Below are positions 17,214-25,734 of a stretch of 64,000 bases of DNA, in pieces. The position numbers were made by a program, and so were the translations under genes. The first letter of the stretch is position 1, and the number at the start of each line of letters is the position of its first letter. Source of the stretch: [Ruminococcus] torques ATCC 27756 (GTDB lineage Bacteria; Bacillota; Clostridia; Lachnospirales; Lachnospiraceae); NCBI RefSeq assembly GCF_000153925.1, contig NZ_DS264356.1, positions 126,713 to 190,712 on the forward strand, given 5' to 3'. The notes under the pieces were generated by a model. It did no database searches. It saw only the letters and a list, made by a program, of their open reading frames with translations, and was not told the origin of the DNA.

Positions 17214-19241
17214 TTATTTCATCGCAATTCTCCCACGCTCTTCTATACCGGATACCGCGCCTTCTTCAGGCTCGGAAATTCCTTTTACTTCTCTGAATAT
17301 CTTCATAAATTCTTTTCCTGTGATCGTTTCTTTTTCAATGAGAAATTCCGCGATTTTATCAAGAGCTTCTCTGTTTTCGGAAAGAAGTTTCTTCGCCTCT
17401 GCGTACGCAGATTTCAGCATCTTCATTACTTCTTCGTCAATCTCTCCCGCCGTCGCCTCTCCACAGTTAAGAACCGCACGGCCGTCCAAATATTTGTTCT
17501 GGATCGATTCAAGCCCCATCAGTCCGAACCTGTCTGACATTCCATACTGCGTGATCATGGCACGGGCGATTTTCGTTGCCTGTTCAATATCATTTGACGC
17601 GCCTGTCGTTACTGTATCAAACACGATTTCTTCCGCCGCACGTCCTCCGAGCGCAACAACGATCATCGCTTCCAGTTCTTTCTTTGTATTTAAGAACTTC
17701 TCTTCTTCCGGAGTCTGCATCACATACCCCAGCGCGCCCATCGTTCTCGGAACGATCGTGATCTTCTGTACCGGCTCTGTATTTTTCTGAAGCGCTGTCA
17801 CAAGGGCATGACCTACCTCATGATAAGAAACAATTTTCCGCTCTTCCTCGCTCATGATCCGGTCTTTCTTCTCTTTTCCGACAAGAACAACTTCAACCGC
17901 CTCAAACAAATCTTTTTGACTCACAACCTGCCTTCCGTGTTTTACTGCATTGATCGCCGCTTCATTGATCATATTCGCAAGGTCCGAACCAACTGCTCCG
18001 GATGTTGCAAGCGCGATTGCTTCCAAGTCCACGCTCTCATCCATCCGAACGTCTTTTGCATGTACTTTTAAAATATCGACACGGCCTTTCAGATCCGGCT
18101 TATCAACAATGATCCGTCTGTCAAACCGTCCCGGACGAAGAAGCGCAGGATCAAGAATCTCCGGACGGTTTGTTGCCGCCAGAATCAAAAGTCCCTTATT
18201 CGTATCAAATCCGTCCATCTCCGCCAAAAGCTGATTCAGAGTCTGCTCTCTCTCATCATTTCCGCCCATCGCCGTATCTCTTGTCTTTCCGATCGCATCG
18301 ATCTCGTCGATAAACACAATACACGGAGCCGACTGCTGAGCCTGTTTGAACAGATCACGAACACGGGATGCTCCGACACCGACATACATTTCCACAAACG
18401 CAGAACCCGATAATGAGAAAAACGGAACTTTTGCCTCTCCCGCAACCGCCTTTGCCAAAAGTGTCTTTCCTGTTCCCGGCGGTCCTACAAGAAGCGCTCC
18501 TTTCGGAAGTTTCGCTCCGATCCCACTGTATTTTCCCGGATTATGAAGGAAATCAACGACTTCCTGAAGCGATTCTTTCGCTTCATCTTCTCCTGCCACA
18601 TCCCGGAACGTCACTCCTGTTTCTTTTTCCATGTACATCTTCGCATTGCTCTTTCCAATGCCCATCATTCCGCCGCCCTTATTCATGCGCTTCATCATAT
18701 ATGTGAACAGCCACACCATGAGCAGAAGCGGCAGGATCACCGTGACAAACATTTCAAAAAACAACTGACCGATCGTATCCGGAATCTCACTTTGAAACTT
18801 AACCCCGGCACGGTCAAGTTTTGTCACAAGCGTATCATCGTCAACATATCCCGTATAAAAATCAGGCGCGTGTTCTTTCCCTTCTTTTTTTACGGAAGGC
18901 AGTTGGATACGCAATCTTTCCATCGCTTCTTCAAACGGACTGAGGCGTCCTTCTTTTTCCGCTTTCTCAACAGCTTTTTCCCGCGCTTCCTCACGGGCTT
19001 TGTCCGTTAATGTAATATAAATCTTTTCACTGTCTAACTTTACCTCTTTTACTTTATGTTCACTTACAAGTTTAAGAAATTTGTCATAACTGATCTCCCT
19101 TTGACTTGTATTGCCCATAGCAGAAAAGAATCCGATCAATACAAAAGCCACCAGCAGGGTCGTTATAAGCACAATGCCCAAACCCTGCCGGTTATTATTC
19201 GGATTATTTTTATTATTCTTCTTATTCTGGTTGTTATCCAT
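17214..19241 (-). CDS. ftsH: ATP-dependent zinc metalloprotease FtsH
   Basis: Membrane-anchored AAA+ protease that degrades misfolded membrane proteins and short-lived regulators. 675 aa. Order: short cytosolic Asn/Lys-rich N-terminus, TM1 ([19 protein letters not shown]), extracytoplasmic domain, TM2 ([19 protein letters not shown]), AAA domain with Walker A GPPGTGKT, Walker [12 protein letters not shown] and the second region of homology (RPGRFDRRI), then the protease domain with zinc site SYHEVGHAL. Upstream in-frame ATG 19271 is rejected because AGGAGG lies directly before ATG 19241 (MDNNQNKKN). It has its own promoter with a hairpin in the leader. Confidence 0.97.
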   Translation of the reverse strand: MDNNQNKKNNKNNPNNNRQGLGIVLITTLLVAFVLIGFFSAMGNTSQREISYDKFLKLVSEHKVKEVKLDSEKIYITLTDKAREEAREKAVEKAEKEGRLSPFEEAMERLRIQLPSVKKEGKEHAPDFYTGYVDDDTLVTKLDRAGVKFQSEIPDTIGQLFFEMFVTVILPLLLMVWLFTYMMKRMNKGGGMMGIGKSNAKMYMEKETGVTFRDVAGEDEAKESLQEVVDFLHNPGKYSGIGAKLPKGALLVGPPGTGKTLLAKAVAGEAKVPFFSLSGSAFVEMYVGVGASRVRDLFKQAQQSAPCIVFIDEIDAIGKTRDTAMGGNDEREQTLNQLLAEMDGFDTNKGLLILAATNRPEILDPALLRPGRFDRRIIVDKPDLKGRVDILKVHAKDVRMDESVDLEAIALATSGAVGSDLANMINEAAINAVKHGRQVVSQKDLFEAVEVVLVGKEKKDRIMSEEERKIVSYHEVGHALVTALQKNTEPVQKITIVPRTMGALGYVMQTPEEEKFLNTKKELEAMIVVALGGRAAEEIVFDTVTTGASNDIEQATKIARAMITQYGMSDRFGLMGLESIQNKYLDGRAVLNCGEATAGEIDEEVMKMLKSAYAEAKKLLSENREALDKIAEFLIEKETITGKEFMKIFREVKGISEPEEGAVSGIEERGRIAMK

Positions 19242-19265
19242 CCTGTTCCTCCTAAAAATCTTCGG

Positions 19266-19289
19266 CGTCATTGCACAACGTGCATGACG
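19266..19289 (-). promoter_or_regulatory. Leader hairpin or operator in front of ftsH
   Basis: CGTCATTGCAC-AAC-GTGCATGACG: an inverted repeat with one bulged base and a 3-nt loop, just downstream of the predicted transcription start and about 25 nt before ATG. It matches no operator I recognise (not CIRCE, not a CtsR box). It may be a repressor site or a 5'-protecting stem. Confidence 0.5.
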
Positions 19290-19297
19290 TTATTACC

Positions 19298-19326
19298 ATT
19301 ATAAGTACAGCTTTTGCATAAATCAA
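19298..19326 (-). promoter_or_regulatory. Promoter of ftsH
   Basis: Minus strand -35 TTGATT (19321-19326), 17-bp spacer, -10 TATAAT (19298-19303). Confidence 0.75.
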
Positions 19327-19345
19327 TAAAAAGATTATGAAAATA

Positions 19346-19375
19346 TTGTAAAACAGTTAGATTTTATAGTATACT
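19346..19375 (+). promoter_or_regulatory. Promoter of the DUF1846 gene
   Basis: -35-like TTGTAA (19346-19351), 18-bp spacer, -10 TATACT (19370-19375), divergent from the ftsH promoter. Confidence 0.55.
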
Positions 19376-19449
19376 GAGTACGAAATGTGTCCTGCCGCTA
19401 TTCTTTTGCATGCAGGATTAAAATGAACAAAAAAGTGGAGAAGAATAAA

Positions 19450-20919
19450 ATGAGAATCGGTTTTGACAATGAAAAATATCTGAAAATGCAGTCCGAACAT
19501 ATCCGAAACCGGATCGGAAAATTTGGCAACAAGCTTTATCTTGAATTCGGAGGCAAACTGTTTGATGATTATCATGCGTCCCGTGTTCTTCCGGGATTTG
19601 CTCCTGACAGTAAACTCCGTCTTTTAAAAGAGTTGAGTTCTCAGGCAGAGATCGTTATCGTCATCAGCGCCAAAGACATTGAAAAAAATAAAATCCGCGG
19701 AGATCTGGGCATCACCTATGACACAGATGTTCTCCGTCTGATTCAGACATACAAGGATCAGGGATTATATGTAGGAAGTGTTACAATCACTCAATTTTCC
19801 GGTCAGGAAAGTGCCCTCCTGTTCAAAAACAGACTTGAAAAGCTGCATATTCCGGTATATCTTCATTATCTTATTCCCGGATATCCATCTAATATTCCGC
19901 TTATCATCAGCGACGAAGGTTATGGAAAAAATGATTATATCAAGACAAGCAGACCTCTTGTTATCGTCACTGCTCCCGGACCCGGAAGCGGCAAGATGGC
20001 AGCATGTCTTTCCCAGCTTTATCACGAGCATAAACGGGGCGTTCTTGCGGGATATGCAAAATTCGAGACGTTCCCTATATGGAATCTCCCGCTTAAGCAT
20101 CCGGTTAACCTTGCATACGAAGCGGCAACTGCCGACTTAAACGACATAAACATGATCGACCCGTTCCATCTTGAAGCGTATGGAGAAACGACTGTCAACT
20201 ATAACCGTGATGTTGAGATTTTCCCTGTATTAAATACAATCTTTGAAAAGATTTACGGAGAAAGTCCTTACAAGTCTCCTACTGATATGGGCGTCAACAT
20301 GGCAGGAAACTGCATCTGCGACGACGAAGCCTGCCGTGAAGCTTCCAAACAAGAGATCATCCGCCGTTATTTTGATGCTCTGAACGCTCTTGCAAAGGGC
20401 AGCACTTCCGAGAAAGAAGCTCAGAAAATCGAACTTCTTATGAATATGGCAGGGATTACTGTCACAGACCGCAAAGTTGTAATCAAAGCTTTAGAGCGCG
20501 CCAAAGAGACAGACGGTCCCGCTGCCGCTCTTGAACTGCGTGACGGAAGGATCATCACCGGAAAAACAACCAATCTTCTCGGAGCAAGCGCGGCGCTTCT
20601 GTTAAATGTACTAAAAGTGCTTGCAGGTATCGATCACGAAACTCATATTATTTCTCCTGAATCGATCGAACCGATCCAAAAATTAAAAGTAGATTATTTA
20701 AAGAGCAAAAATCCACGGCTTCATACAGATGAAGTACTTATCGCCCTATCCGCAAGCGCGGCAACAAATCCACAGGCACGCCTTGCCCTTTCCCAGCTTC
20801 CCGAACTTGCAGGATGCCAGGCGCACACATCTGTCATGCTGTCAGACGTAGACATTAAAATCTTTAAGAAACTGGAAGTGCAACTCACTTCCGAAGCCGT
20901 ATACGAGCACGCTTTATAA
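19450..20919 (+). CDS. DUF1846 domain-containing protein
   Basis: Conserved Firmicutes protein of the DUF1846 family, 489 aa; biochemical role not established to my knowledge. The sequence has a glycine-rich loop TAPGPGSGKMAACLSQLYHE resembling a P-loop (GxxxGK) and an early conserved block (FGGKLFDDYHASRVLPGF). A C-terminal alpha-rich segment carries an Ala-rich repeat-like stretch (LIALSASAATNPQARLALSQL). No signal peptide or TM segment was seen, so it is probably cytosolic. The frame extends upstream to a GTG at 19387, but ATG 19450 (MRIGFDNEKYLKMQSEHI) fits the family N-terminus and follows GTGGAG. Monocistronic, with a strong terminator. Confidence 0.88.
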   Translation: MRIGFDNEKYLKMQSEHIRNRIGKFGNKLYLEFGGKLFDDYHASRVLPGFAPDSKLRLLKELSSQAEIVIVISAKDIEKNKIRGDLGITYDTDVLRLIQTYKDQGLYVGSVTITQFSGQESALLFKNRLEKLHIPVYLHYLIPGYPSNIPLIISDEGYGKNDYIKTSRPLVIVTAPGPGSGKMAACLSQLYHEHKRGVLAGYAKFETFPIWNLPLKHPVNLAYEAATADLNDINMIDPFHLEAYGETTVNYNRDVEIFPVLNTIFEKIYGESPYKSPTDMGVNMAGNCICDDEACREASKQEIIRRYFDALNALAKGSTSEKEAQKIELLMNMAGITVTDRKVVIKALERAKETDGPAAALELRDGRIITGKTTNLLGASAALLLNVLKVLAGIDHETHIISPESIEPIQKLKVDYLKSKNPRLHTDEVLIALSASAATNPQARLALSQLPELAGCQAHTSVMLSDVDIKIFKKLEVQLTSEAVYEHAL

Positions 20920-20971
20920 AATAACAAAGGGGAAGGATGACTCCTCCCCTCTTATTATCCTTATGTTACAG

Positions 20972-21004
20972 ACAGCCGGATGTTTTTAGATCCGGCTGTT
21001 TTTT
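20972..21004 (+). terminator. Terminator of the DUF1846 gene
   Basis: Perfect 10-bp stem ACAGCCGGAT (20972-20981) and ATCCGGCTGT (20990-20999), followed by T6. About 50 bases after the stop codon, between convergent genes. Confidence 0.92.
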
Positions 21005-21010
21005 GTATTT

Positions 21011-21430
21011 CTATATTACTTCCTCATTCGCAAAAAGTTCCTCTATAATTTTTTCGTACACAGCACATTTTTCCGCTTTTTTGATCTTCTTTGCGTATGG
21101 TCTGCTATTAGTAAAAGAGGACGCCAAATAAAACCACAGTTCTTTCATCTTATACAAAACTGTTCTTTCACCGGACATTTCCTCGCAATATGCTTCATAT
21201 AGCATATCATGAAAATGACGCATTTCCGCTTTATCCGCACCATCTCCGCCTTTTATCTTCCGGGCAATCGCCGGATCGGCGAGAACTCCCCTGCCGATCA
21301 TTATACTCTCTACTTCCGGAAACTGTTCCGAAAGATTACGGACATCTTCTTCCGATGTAAGATCTCCGTTATAACATATTTTATGCCTTCCTGTGCCGAG
21401 CGCTTTTTCAAACACATCCATATGCGGAAT
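21011..21430 (-). pseudogene. tRNA-dihydrouridine synthase, C-terminal fragment after frameshift
   Basis: Second half of a Dus-family FMN enzyme. The reading resumes at about MDVFEKALGTGRHKICYNGDLTSEEDVRNL, with the flavin-phosphate-binding strand ESIMIGRGVLADPAIARKI and the alpha-helical RNA-binding C-terminal domain to VI*. Joined with the upstream fragment (21436-21945) the product would be about 310 aa, full family length. On its own this piece lacks the TIM-barrel active site and has no obvious SD. See the N-terminal fragment for the break. Confidence 0.82.
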
Positions 21431-21945
21431 ATTTTATAAAAATCTTTTTGTGTACGGGGATGAATGATCAGCTCTTTTATCGGATACTTATTATAAATAT
21501 CCATAAGTTTCGGAAATTCCTCACCACTTTCTGTTCCGATCCGCGTTTTTACAGAAATATCGATCGGGCAATTTTGAAACACTTCTTCCAGAAAAAGATC
21601 CAAACGTTCCGGAAATGCTAAAAAGCCCGCTCCCCGCCCTTTCGTCACAACAGTTTTAGACGGACATCCTACATTCAGATTAATCTCTTTATACCCGTAC
21701 TGTTCCAGCTTCTTTGCCGTCTGTACAAAGTCCTCTGCACAATTTGTCAATATCTGAGGAACAGCATGCATCCCCTTATTATGTTCCGGAAGAATATCTT
21801 TTTTCTCCCTCGCGCTGAAACGTCCCATTTGATTCGGCTTAATAAACGGAATAAAATACTTGTCAAACCCTCCAAAACACTTCTGTACGGCGCCGCGGTA
21901 AATCCATCCCGTAATTCCTTCCAATGGGGCAAGATATATATTCAT
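21310..21945 (-). pseudogene. dus: tRNA-dihydrouridine synthase, N-terminal fragment; frame lost near 21432-21435
   Basis: Reduces uridine to dihydrouridine in the tRNA D-loop. The N-terminal part has the FMN site (YLAPLEGITGWIYR), the catalytic Cys motif NLNVGCPSKTVVTKGRGAGFL and VKTRIG, IIHPRT. Start ATG 21945 (MNIYLAPLEG) with AAAGGAG upstream; the earlier TTG 21969 is not needed. After HPRTQKDFYKI the frame runs into unrelated residues and stops at 21310. Adding one A to the AAAA run (minus strand, 21432-21435) would restore HPRTQKDFYKN followed by IPHMDVFEKAL. Either a recent inactivation, phase variation in a short homopolymer, or a base-calling error. Confidence 0.85.
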
Positions 21946-21974
21946 ATATAATAACTCTCCTTTAATCAATATAT

Positions 21975-22008
21975 GACCTTTAGTAACAGTTCATCCCGCG
22001 ACCTTTAG
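21975..22008. repeat. Two direct repeats GACCTTTAG in a divergent intergenic region
   Basis: GACCTTTAG occurs at 21975-21983 and 22000-22008, 25 bp apart, between the divergent dus and ABC exporter genes. The spacing suits a regulator binding one face of the helix. Function not known. Confidence 0.4.
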
Positions 22009-22029
22009 ATTATTACAGCGCCCCCTGCC

Positions 22030-22058
22030 TTGTCAAGAAAAATCTCATGTGCTAAGAT
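22030..22058 (+). promoter_or_regulatory. Promoter of the ABC exporter gene
   Basis: -35 TTGTCA (22030-22035), 17-bp spacer, -10 TAAGAT (22053-22058), 38 nt before the ATG. Confidence 0.65.
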
Positions 22059-22096
22059 AAGAACAGTATTTTTTACCAAAAAGGAGCATAACGTTT

Positions 22097-23818
22097 ATGA
22101 ATACATTACGGAAATTTATCACCTATTACTCACCGTACAAGACCGTCTTTTTTATCGACCTTCTTTGCGCTGCATTCATCAGCATTGTCGATCTTGCTTA
22201 CCCGCAGATCCTGCGCGTGCTGACAAATACTTTGTTTACGAAAGACAGCAGTCTCATCCTTCATGCGCTCCCATTCATTGCAGCCGGACTTCTTTTCATG
22301 TATCTTATACAAAGTCTTTGCAAATATTATGTAAGTTACCAGGGACATATGATGGGCGCCTGCATGGAACGTGATATGCGCCGACAACTATTTGATCATT
22401 ATGAAAAACTTTCTTTTTCTTATTACAGCAAAAATAATTCAGGACAGATGATGAGCAAACTCGTCTCCGATCTGTTTGACATTGCCGAATTTGCACATCA
22501 CGGACCTGAGAACCTTTTTATTTCTGTCGTAAAGATCATCGGCTCTTTTATTTTCCTCTTTCTGATCAATGCGCGGCTCGCCCTGCCCCTTGCCATTATT
22601 GTTTTATGTATGTTCGTTTTTTCCATACGCCAAAACAAAAAAATGCAAGAAACATTTATGGATAACCGGAGAAAGATCGGAGATGTCAATGCAAGTCTCC
22701 AGGATACCCTTGCCGGAATCCGTGTTGTACAATCTTTCACAAATGAGGAAATAGAACGGAAAAAATTCCAGAAAAGCAATCACGCTTTTCTTCTCTCTAA
22801 AAAAGAGAATTATCACTGTATCGGAAGTTTTATGGGATGGAATCTTCTGTTTCAGGGGTTGATGTATTCAGTCACTCTTATCTATGGCGGATACCTTATC
22901 GCAAAAGGATTCATGAACGTCGGAGACCTTGCCATGTATGCACTTTATATCGGTATTTTCATCAGTCCGATCCAAATCCTCGTAGAACTTATTGAAATGA
23001 TTCAAAAAGGTCTTGCCGGATTCCGCCGTTTTCTTGACGTCATGGAAACAGAACCTGAAATCAAAGACGCTTCCGACGCAGAAGAATTAACAGATGTAAA
23101 AGGCCTCGTCCGCTATGAAAACGTATCTTTTCACTATGCTGATGACGATACGTCTGTCCTTTCTCACATATCTTTTGAAATTCCCGCCGGAAGATCAGTC
23201 GCTCTTGTCGGTCCGTCGGGAAGTGGAAAAACAACGATTTGTTCCCTTCTGCCACGTTTTTACGATGTGACAGGCGGCAGGATCACAATAGACGGAAAAG
23301 ACGTCCGAACATTGACTTTAAAAAGTCTTCGAAGCCATATCGGCGTTGTACAACAAGACGTATATCTGTTTTCGGGAACGATTCGCGACAACATCGCCTA
23401 CGGAAAACCGGACGCGTCGGATGAAGAGATCATAGATGCCGCAAAACGTGCAAATATTCACGATTTTATCAGCGAACTTCCCGATGGATATTCCACTTAT
23501 GTAGGCGAGCGCGGAACCCGTCTCTCAGGAGGACAAAAACAAAGGATTTCTATTGCCCGTGTCTTCCTTAAGAACCCTCCGATCCTGATTCTTGACGAAG
23601 CTACCAGCGCTCTTGATAATGAAAGCGAACGGCGAATACAAAAAAGTCTCGAAGAACTTTCTAAAGACAGAACAACGATCACAATCGCACACCGCCTCTC
23701 TACAATCAAAAACGCCGATGAAATCATCGTCATCACAGAAGATGGCATTGCCGAGCGCGGAACTCACGGATCACTGCTTGATAAAAACGGACTTTACGCT
23801 CACTATTACCGCGCTTGA
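22097..23818 (+). CDS. ABC transporter, fused permease and ATP-binding protein (MsbA/MDR type)
   Basis: Exporter half-transporter that works as a homodimer or with a partner, 573 aa. Residues 1 to about 310 form the six-helix type I exporter domain. The rest is the nucleotide-binding domain with Walker A GPSGSGKTT, Q-loop VVQQDVYLFSG, signature LSGGQKQRISIARVFLKNP, Walker B ILILDEATSALD and H-loop IAHRLSTI. SD AAGGAG lies 10 nt before the ATG. No accessory gene (protease domain, partner half, peptide) is adjacent, so it probably exports lipid or drugs as a homodimer. Substrate not readable. Confidence 0.93.
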   Translation: MNTLRKFITYYSPYKTVFFIDLLCAAFISIVDLAYPQILRVLTNTLFTKDSSLILHALPFIAAGLLFMYLIQSLCKYYVSYQGHMMGACMERDMRRQLFDHYEKLSFSYYSKNNSGQMMSKLVSDLFDIAEFAHHGPENLFISVVKIIGSFIFLFLINARLALPLAIIVLCMFVFSIRQNKKMQETFMDNRRKIGDVNASLQDTLAGIRVVQSFTNEEIERKKFQKSNHAFLLSKKENYHCIGSFMGWNLLFQGLMYSVTLIYGGYLIAKGFMNVGDLAMYALYIGIFISPIQILVELIEMIQKGLAGFRRFLDVMETEPEIKDASDAEELTDVKGLVRYENVSFHYADDDTSVLSHISFEIPAGRSVALVGPSGSGKTTICSLLPRFYDVTGGRITIDGKDVRTLTLKSLRSHIGVVQQDVYLFSGTIRDNIAYGKPDASDEEIIDAAKRANIHDFISELPDGYSTYVGERGTRLSGGQKQRISIARVFLKNPPILILDEATSALDNESERRIQKSLEELSKDRTTITIAHRLSTIKNADEIIVITEDGIAERGTHGSLLDKNGLYAHYYRA

Positions 23819-23843
23819 TCTGTTTACTTTCCCGGATTATAAA

Positions 23844-23888
23844 AATAAATGTATGCTGCCGAAAACCGACTGCATACATTTATTTTTT
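23844..23888. terminator. Bidirectional terminator between the ABC exporter and sigE
   Basis: Perfect 13-bp inverted repeat AATAAATGTATGC (23844-23856) and GCATACATTTATT (23872-23884) with T-rich flank on the right and A-rich flank on the left. It serves both convergent genes. Confidence 0.85.
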
Positions 23889-23894
23889 CATCTA

Positions 23895-24635
23895 TTATTC
23901 ATATCTTACCATTTCCCTTTTTAATCTCTGCATGATCTTTTTTTCTAACCTCGATATGTATGACTGCGAAATCCCAAGCAGATCTGCGACTTCTTTTTGT
24001 GTTTTTTCTTTTCCATCCGGATTATCCAATCCAAATCGCATACTTACAATCAGCTTTTCTCTGCTGTTAAGTTTATTCAGAGCACGAATCAAAAGTTTTC
24101 TCTCCGCTTCATTTTCCAGATCTTTATAAATCGTATCTTCTTCCGTTCCCAAAATATCCGACAAAAGCAGCTCGTTTCCATCCCAGTCAACGTTCAAAGG
24201 TTCGTCGATGGACACCTCCATCTTTGTCTTGCTATTACGCCTTAAGTACATTAAAATTTCATTTTCAATACATCGGGATGCGTATGTTGCAAGTTTGATC
24301 TTTTTTGTCGGATTAAACGTATTGATTGCTTTGATCAAACCGATCGTTCCGATCGAAATCAAATCTTCAACGCCTACGCCTGTATTGTCAAATTTTTTCG
24401 CAATGTATACAACAAGCCGGAGATTGTGTTCTATTAATACTTTTTTTGCATCCTCTGCATACTCTGTTCCGAGCCGGTTAATCATCTCGCTTTCTCTCAT
24501 CCCCTCAAGAGGCGGCGGAAGGACTTCCGTTCCTCCTATATAATGCACCTCTCTCCCGCTCCCGAAAATCAAGGTTTTCACATCAGGTACTACTCTTAAC
24601 TTAAACCGCTGCGGAACAGCTACTTTCATCATCAT
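23895..24635 (-). CDS. sigE: RNA polymerase sporulation sigma factor SigE (pro-sigma-E)
   Basis: Mother-cell-specific sigma factor of early sporulation, 246 aa. N-terminal pro-sequence of about 28 residues followed by the processing region [15 protein letters not shown], very like the Bacillus pro-sigma-E cleavage region. Then sigma region 2 ([40 protein letters not shown]) and region 4 helix-turn-helix ([27 protein letters not shown]). The start at 24635 is set by AGGAGG 7 nt upstream; three ATG codons follow in a row (MMMKVAVPQ), and the longer frame from 24698 has no SD. The gene for its processing protease, spoIIGA, is directly upstream. Confidence 0.96.
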   Translation of the reverse strand: MMMKVAVPQRFKLRVVPDVKTLIFGSGREVHYIGGTEVLPPPLEGMRESEMINRLGTEYAEDAKKVLIEHNLRLVVYIAKKFDNTGVGVEDLISIGTIGLIKAINTFNPTKKIKLATYASRCIENEILMYLRRNSKTKMEVSIDEPLNVDWDGNELLLSDILGTEEDTIYKDLENEAERKLLIRALNKLNSREKLIVSMRFGLDNPDGKEKTQKEVADLLGISQSYISRLEKKIMQRLKREMVRYE

Positions 24636-24728
24636 GTCATATCCTCCTATATTCCCCTGTTTTAGTAATTTTAAGCGGCAGTAAATATAAACTGTCAAAG
24701 ATATTAATCCATATTTTTTAACTCCCGC

Positions 24729-25547
24729 TTATAAAAAGATCCCCGGATTCAGGATCATTTCATATCGTTCTTTTTCCGAAAGAGTTCTTTCACTCATCCC
24801 GAGAAGCGGATTTTCTATCCATATGTCTTCATCCATGTGAATACACATTTTTTCAATCCGAAACACCTTCATCACTCCATCTCCCCCGATGCTGCTGTAC
24901 GGAATCATATGAAAGCCTTTTTCCCATTCCGGATGTGTCGTAATAGACTCTGCCAATCGCGGATCAATAATATTGACCGGATCATCAGACGCAAAATCGC
25001 GGAGCTCATTTCCCGTATCTATAAGACCGATCACTTTCTTTACCCCAAGACTTGTATACAATGTTACTTCCGGAAGATTTTTCGTATTCTGTCTTATGCG
25101 CGATATAAACTTCCACATTCCCGTAAATGCAAAGTATCCGACTGCAAATACTGCGTAAAACACTCCGGCAAATTTCATATACGGACGAAACAGATTCGCA
25201 GCCCCTCCGAAGACAACTGCCGCTGCATACAGAACGATCAGCGTCCTCAAAAACCAGGCAGCCAGTTCTTTTTTACTTTGTTTTCTACCCTTTTTCAAAA
25301 CATCTCCGCCAAGTCCCGCAAATATCATCACACTATTAATCCCAACGCCAAACAGAAGTGTTTTTATCGCCGGCATAAGCGGAAGCGCTATCACAACACA
25401 AGTCAAAAAACTGCCTGCTGCCCCTCCTGCAAGCATCCGCGCATAAGAATTCCTATACTGCATAACACGGTTTACAGCCATTAAAAGCAGACTGTCTAAC
25501 ATAAAATTTTCTAAAAAAAATACATCTATGTATAATTCATAGTACAT
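24729..25547 (-). CDS. spoIIGA: Sporulation pro-sigma-E processing peptidase SpoIIGA
   Basis: Membrane-bound aspartic protease that cleaves pro-sigma-E after septation. 272 aa, with about five hydrophobic segments in the first 150 residues and a cytosolic C-terminal protease domain. The active-site motif LIDTGNELRD gives catalytic Asp177. The C-terminus has IPYSSIGGDGVMKVFRIEKM. SD GAAGGTGG precedes the ATG. Paired with sigE (94 nt apart) in one operon, as in Bacillus spoIIG, and preceded by a promoter with a Spo0A box. Confidence 0.94.
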   Translation of the reverse strand: MYYELYIDVFFLENFMLDSLLLMAVNRVMQYRNSYARMLAGGAAGSFLTCVVIALPLMPAIKTLLFGVGINSVMIFAGLGGDVLKKGRKQSKKELAAWFLRTLIVLYAAAVVFGGAANLFRPYMKFAGVFYAVFAVGYFAFTGMWKFISRIRQNTKNLPEVTLYTSLGVKKVIGLIDTGNELRDFASDDPVNIIDPRLAESITTHPEWEKGFHMIPYSSIGGDGVMKVFRIEKMCIHMDEDIWIENPLLGMSERTLSEKERYEMILNPGIFL

Positions 25548-25590
25548 AGTCCACCTTCTTTCTCTTCCGTAATTATGTAGTGCGGAATCT

Positions 25591-25656
25591 ATTATATATT
25601 TAGAAACAGGAAAATTTTGTCATATATTGACATGTATCTGTAAATATATTTCGACA
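25591..25656 (-). promoter_or_regulatory. spoIIG-type promoter with Spo0A box
   Basis: On the minus strand a perfect 0A box TGTCGAA (25650-25656, in TTTTGTCGAAAT) lies upstream of ATGACA (25618-25623), a 21-bp spacer and a perfect -10 TATAAT (25591-25596). The overlong spacer plus 0A box resembles the known Bacillus spoIIG promoter, which Spo0A~P activates with sigma-A. Confidence 0.72.
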
Positions 25657-25662
25657 AAAAAC

Positions 25663-25703
25663 AAAAAAACAGAATGGAACTCTTACATGAAATTCCATTC
25701 TGT
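25663..25703 (-). terminator. Terminator of ftsZ
   Basis: Perfect 11-bp stem ACAGAATGGAA (25669-25679) and TTCCATTCTGT (25693-25703). On the minus strand it ends in a run of seven T. It isolates ftsZ transcription from the spoIIGA promoter just downstream. Confidence 0.9.
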
Positions 25704-25734
25704 CTTAAAATTCTATATTATTATACCGATTCGC

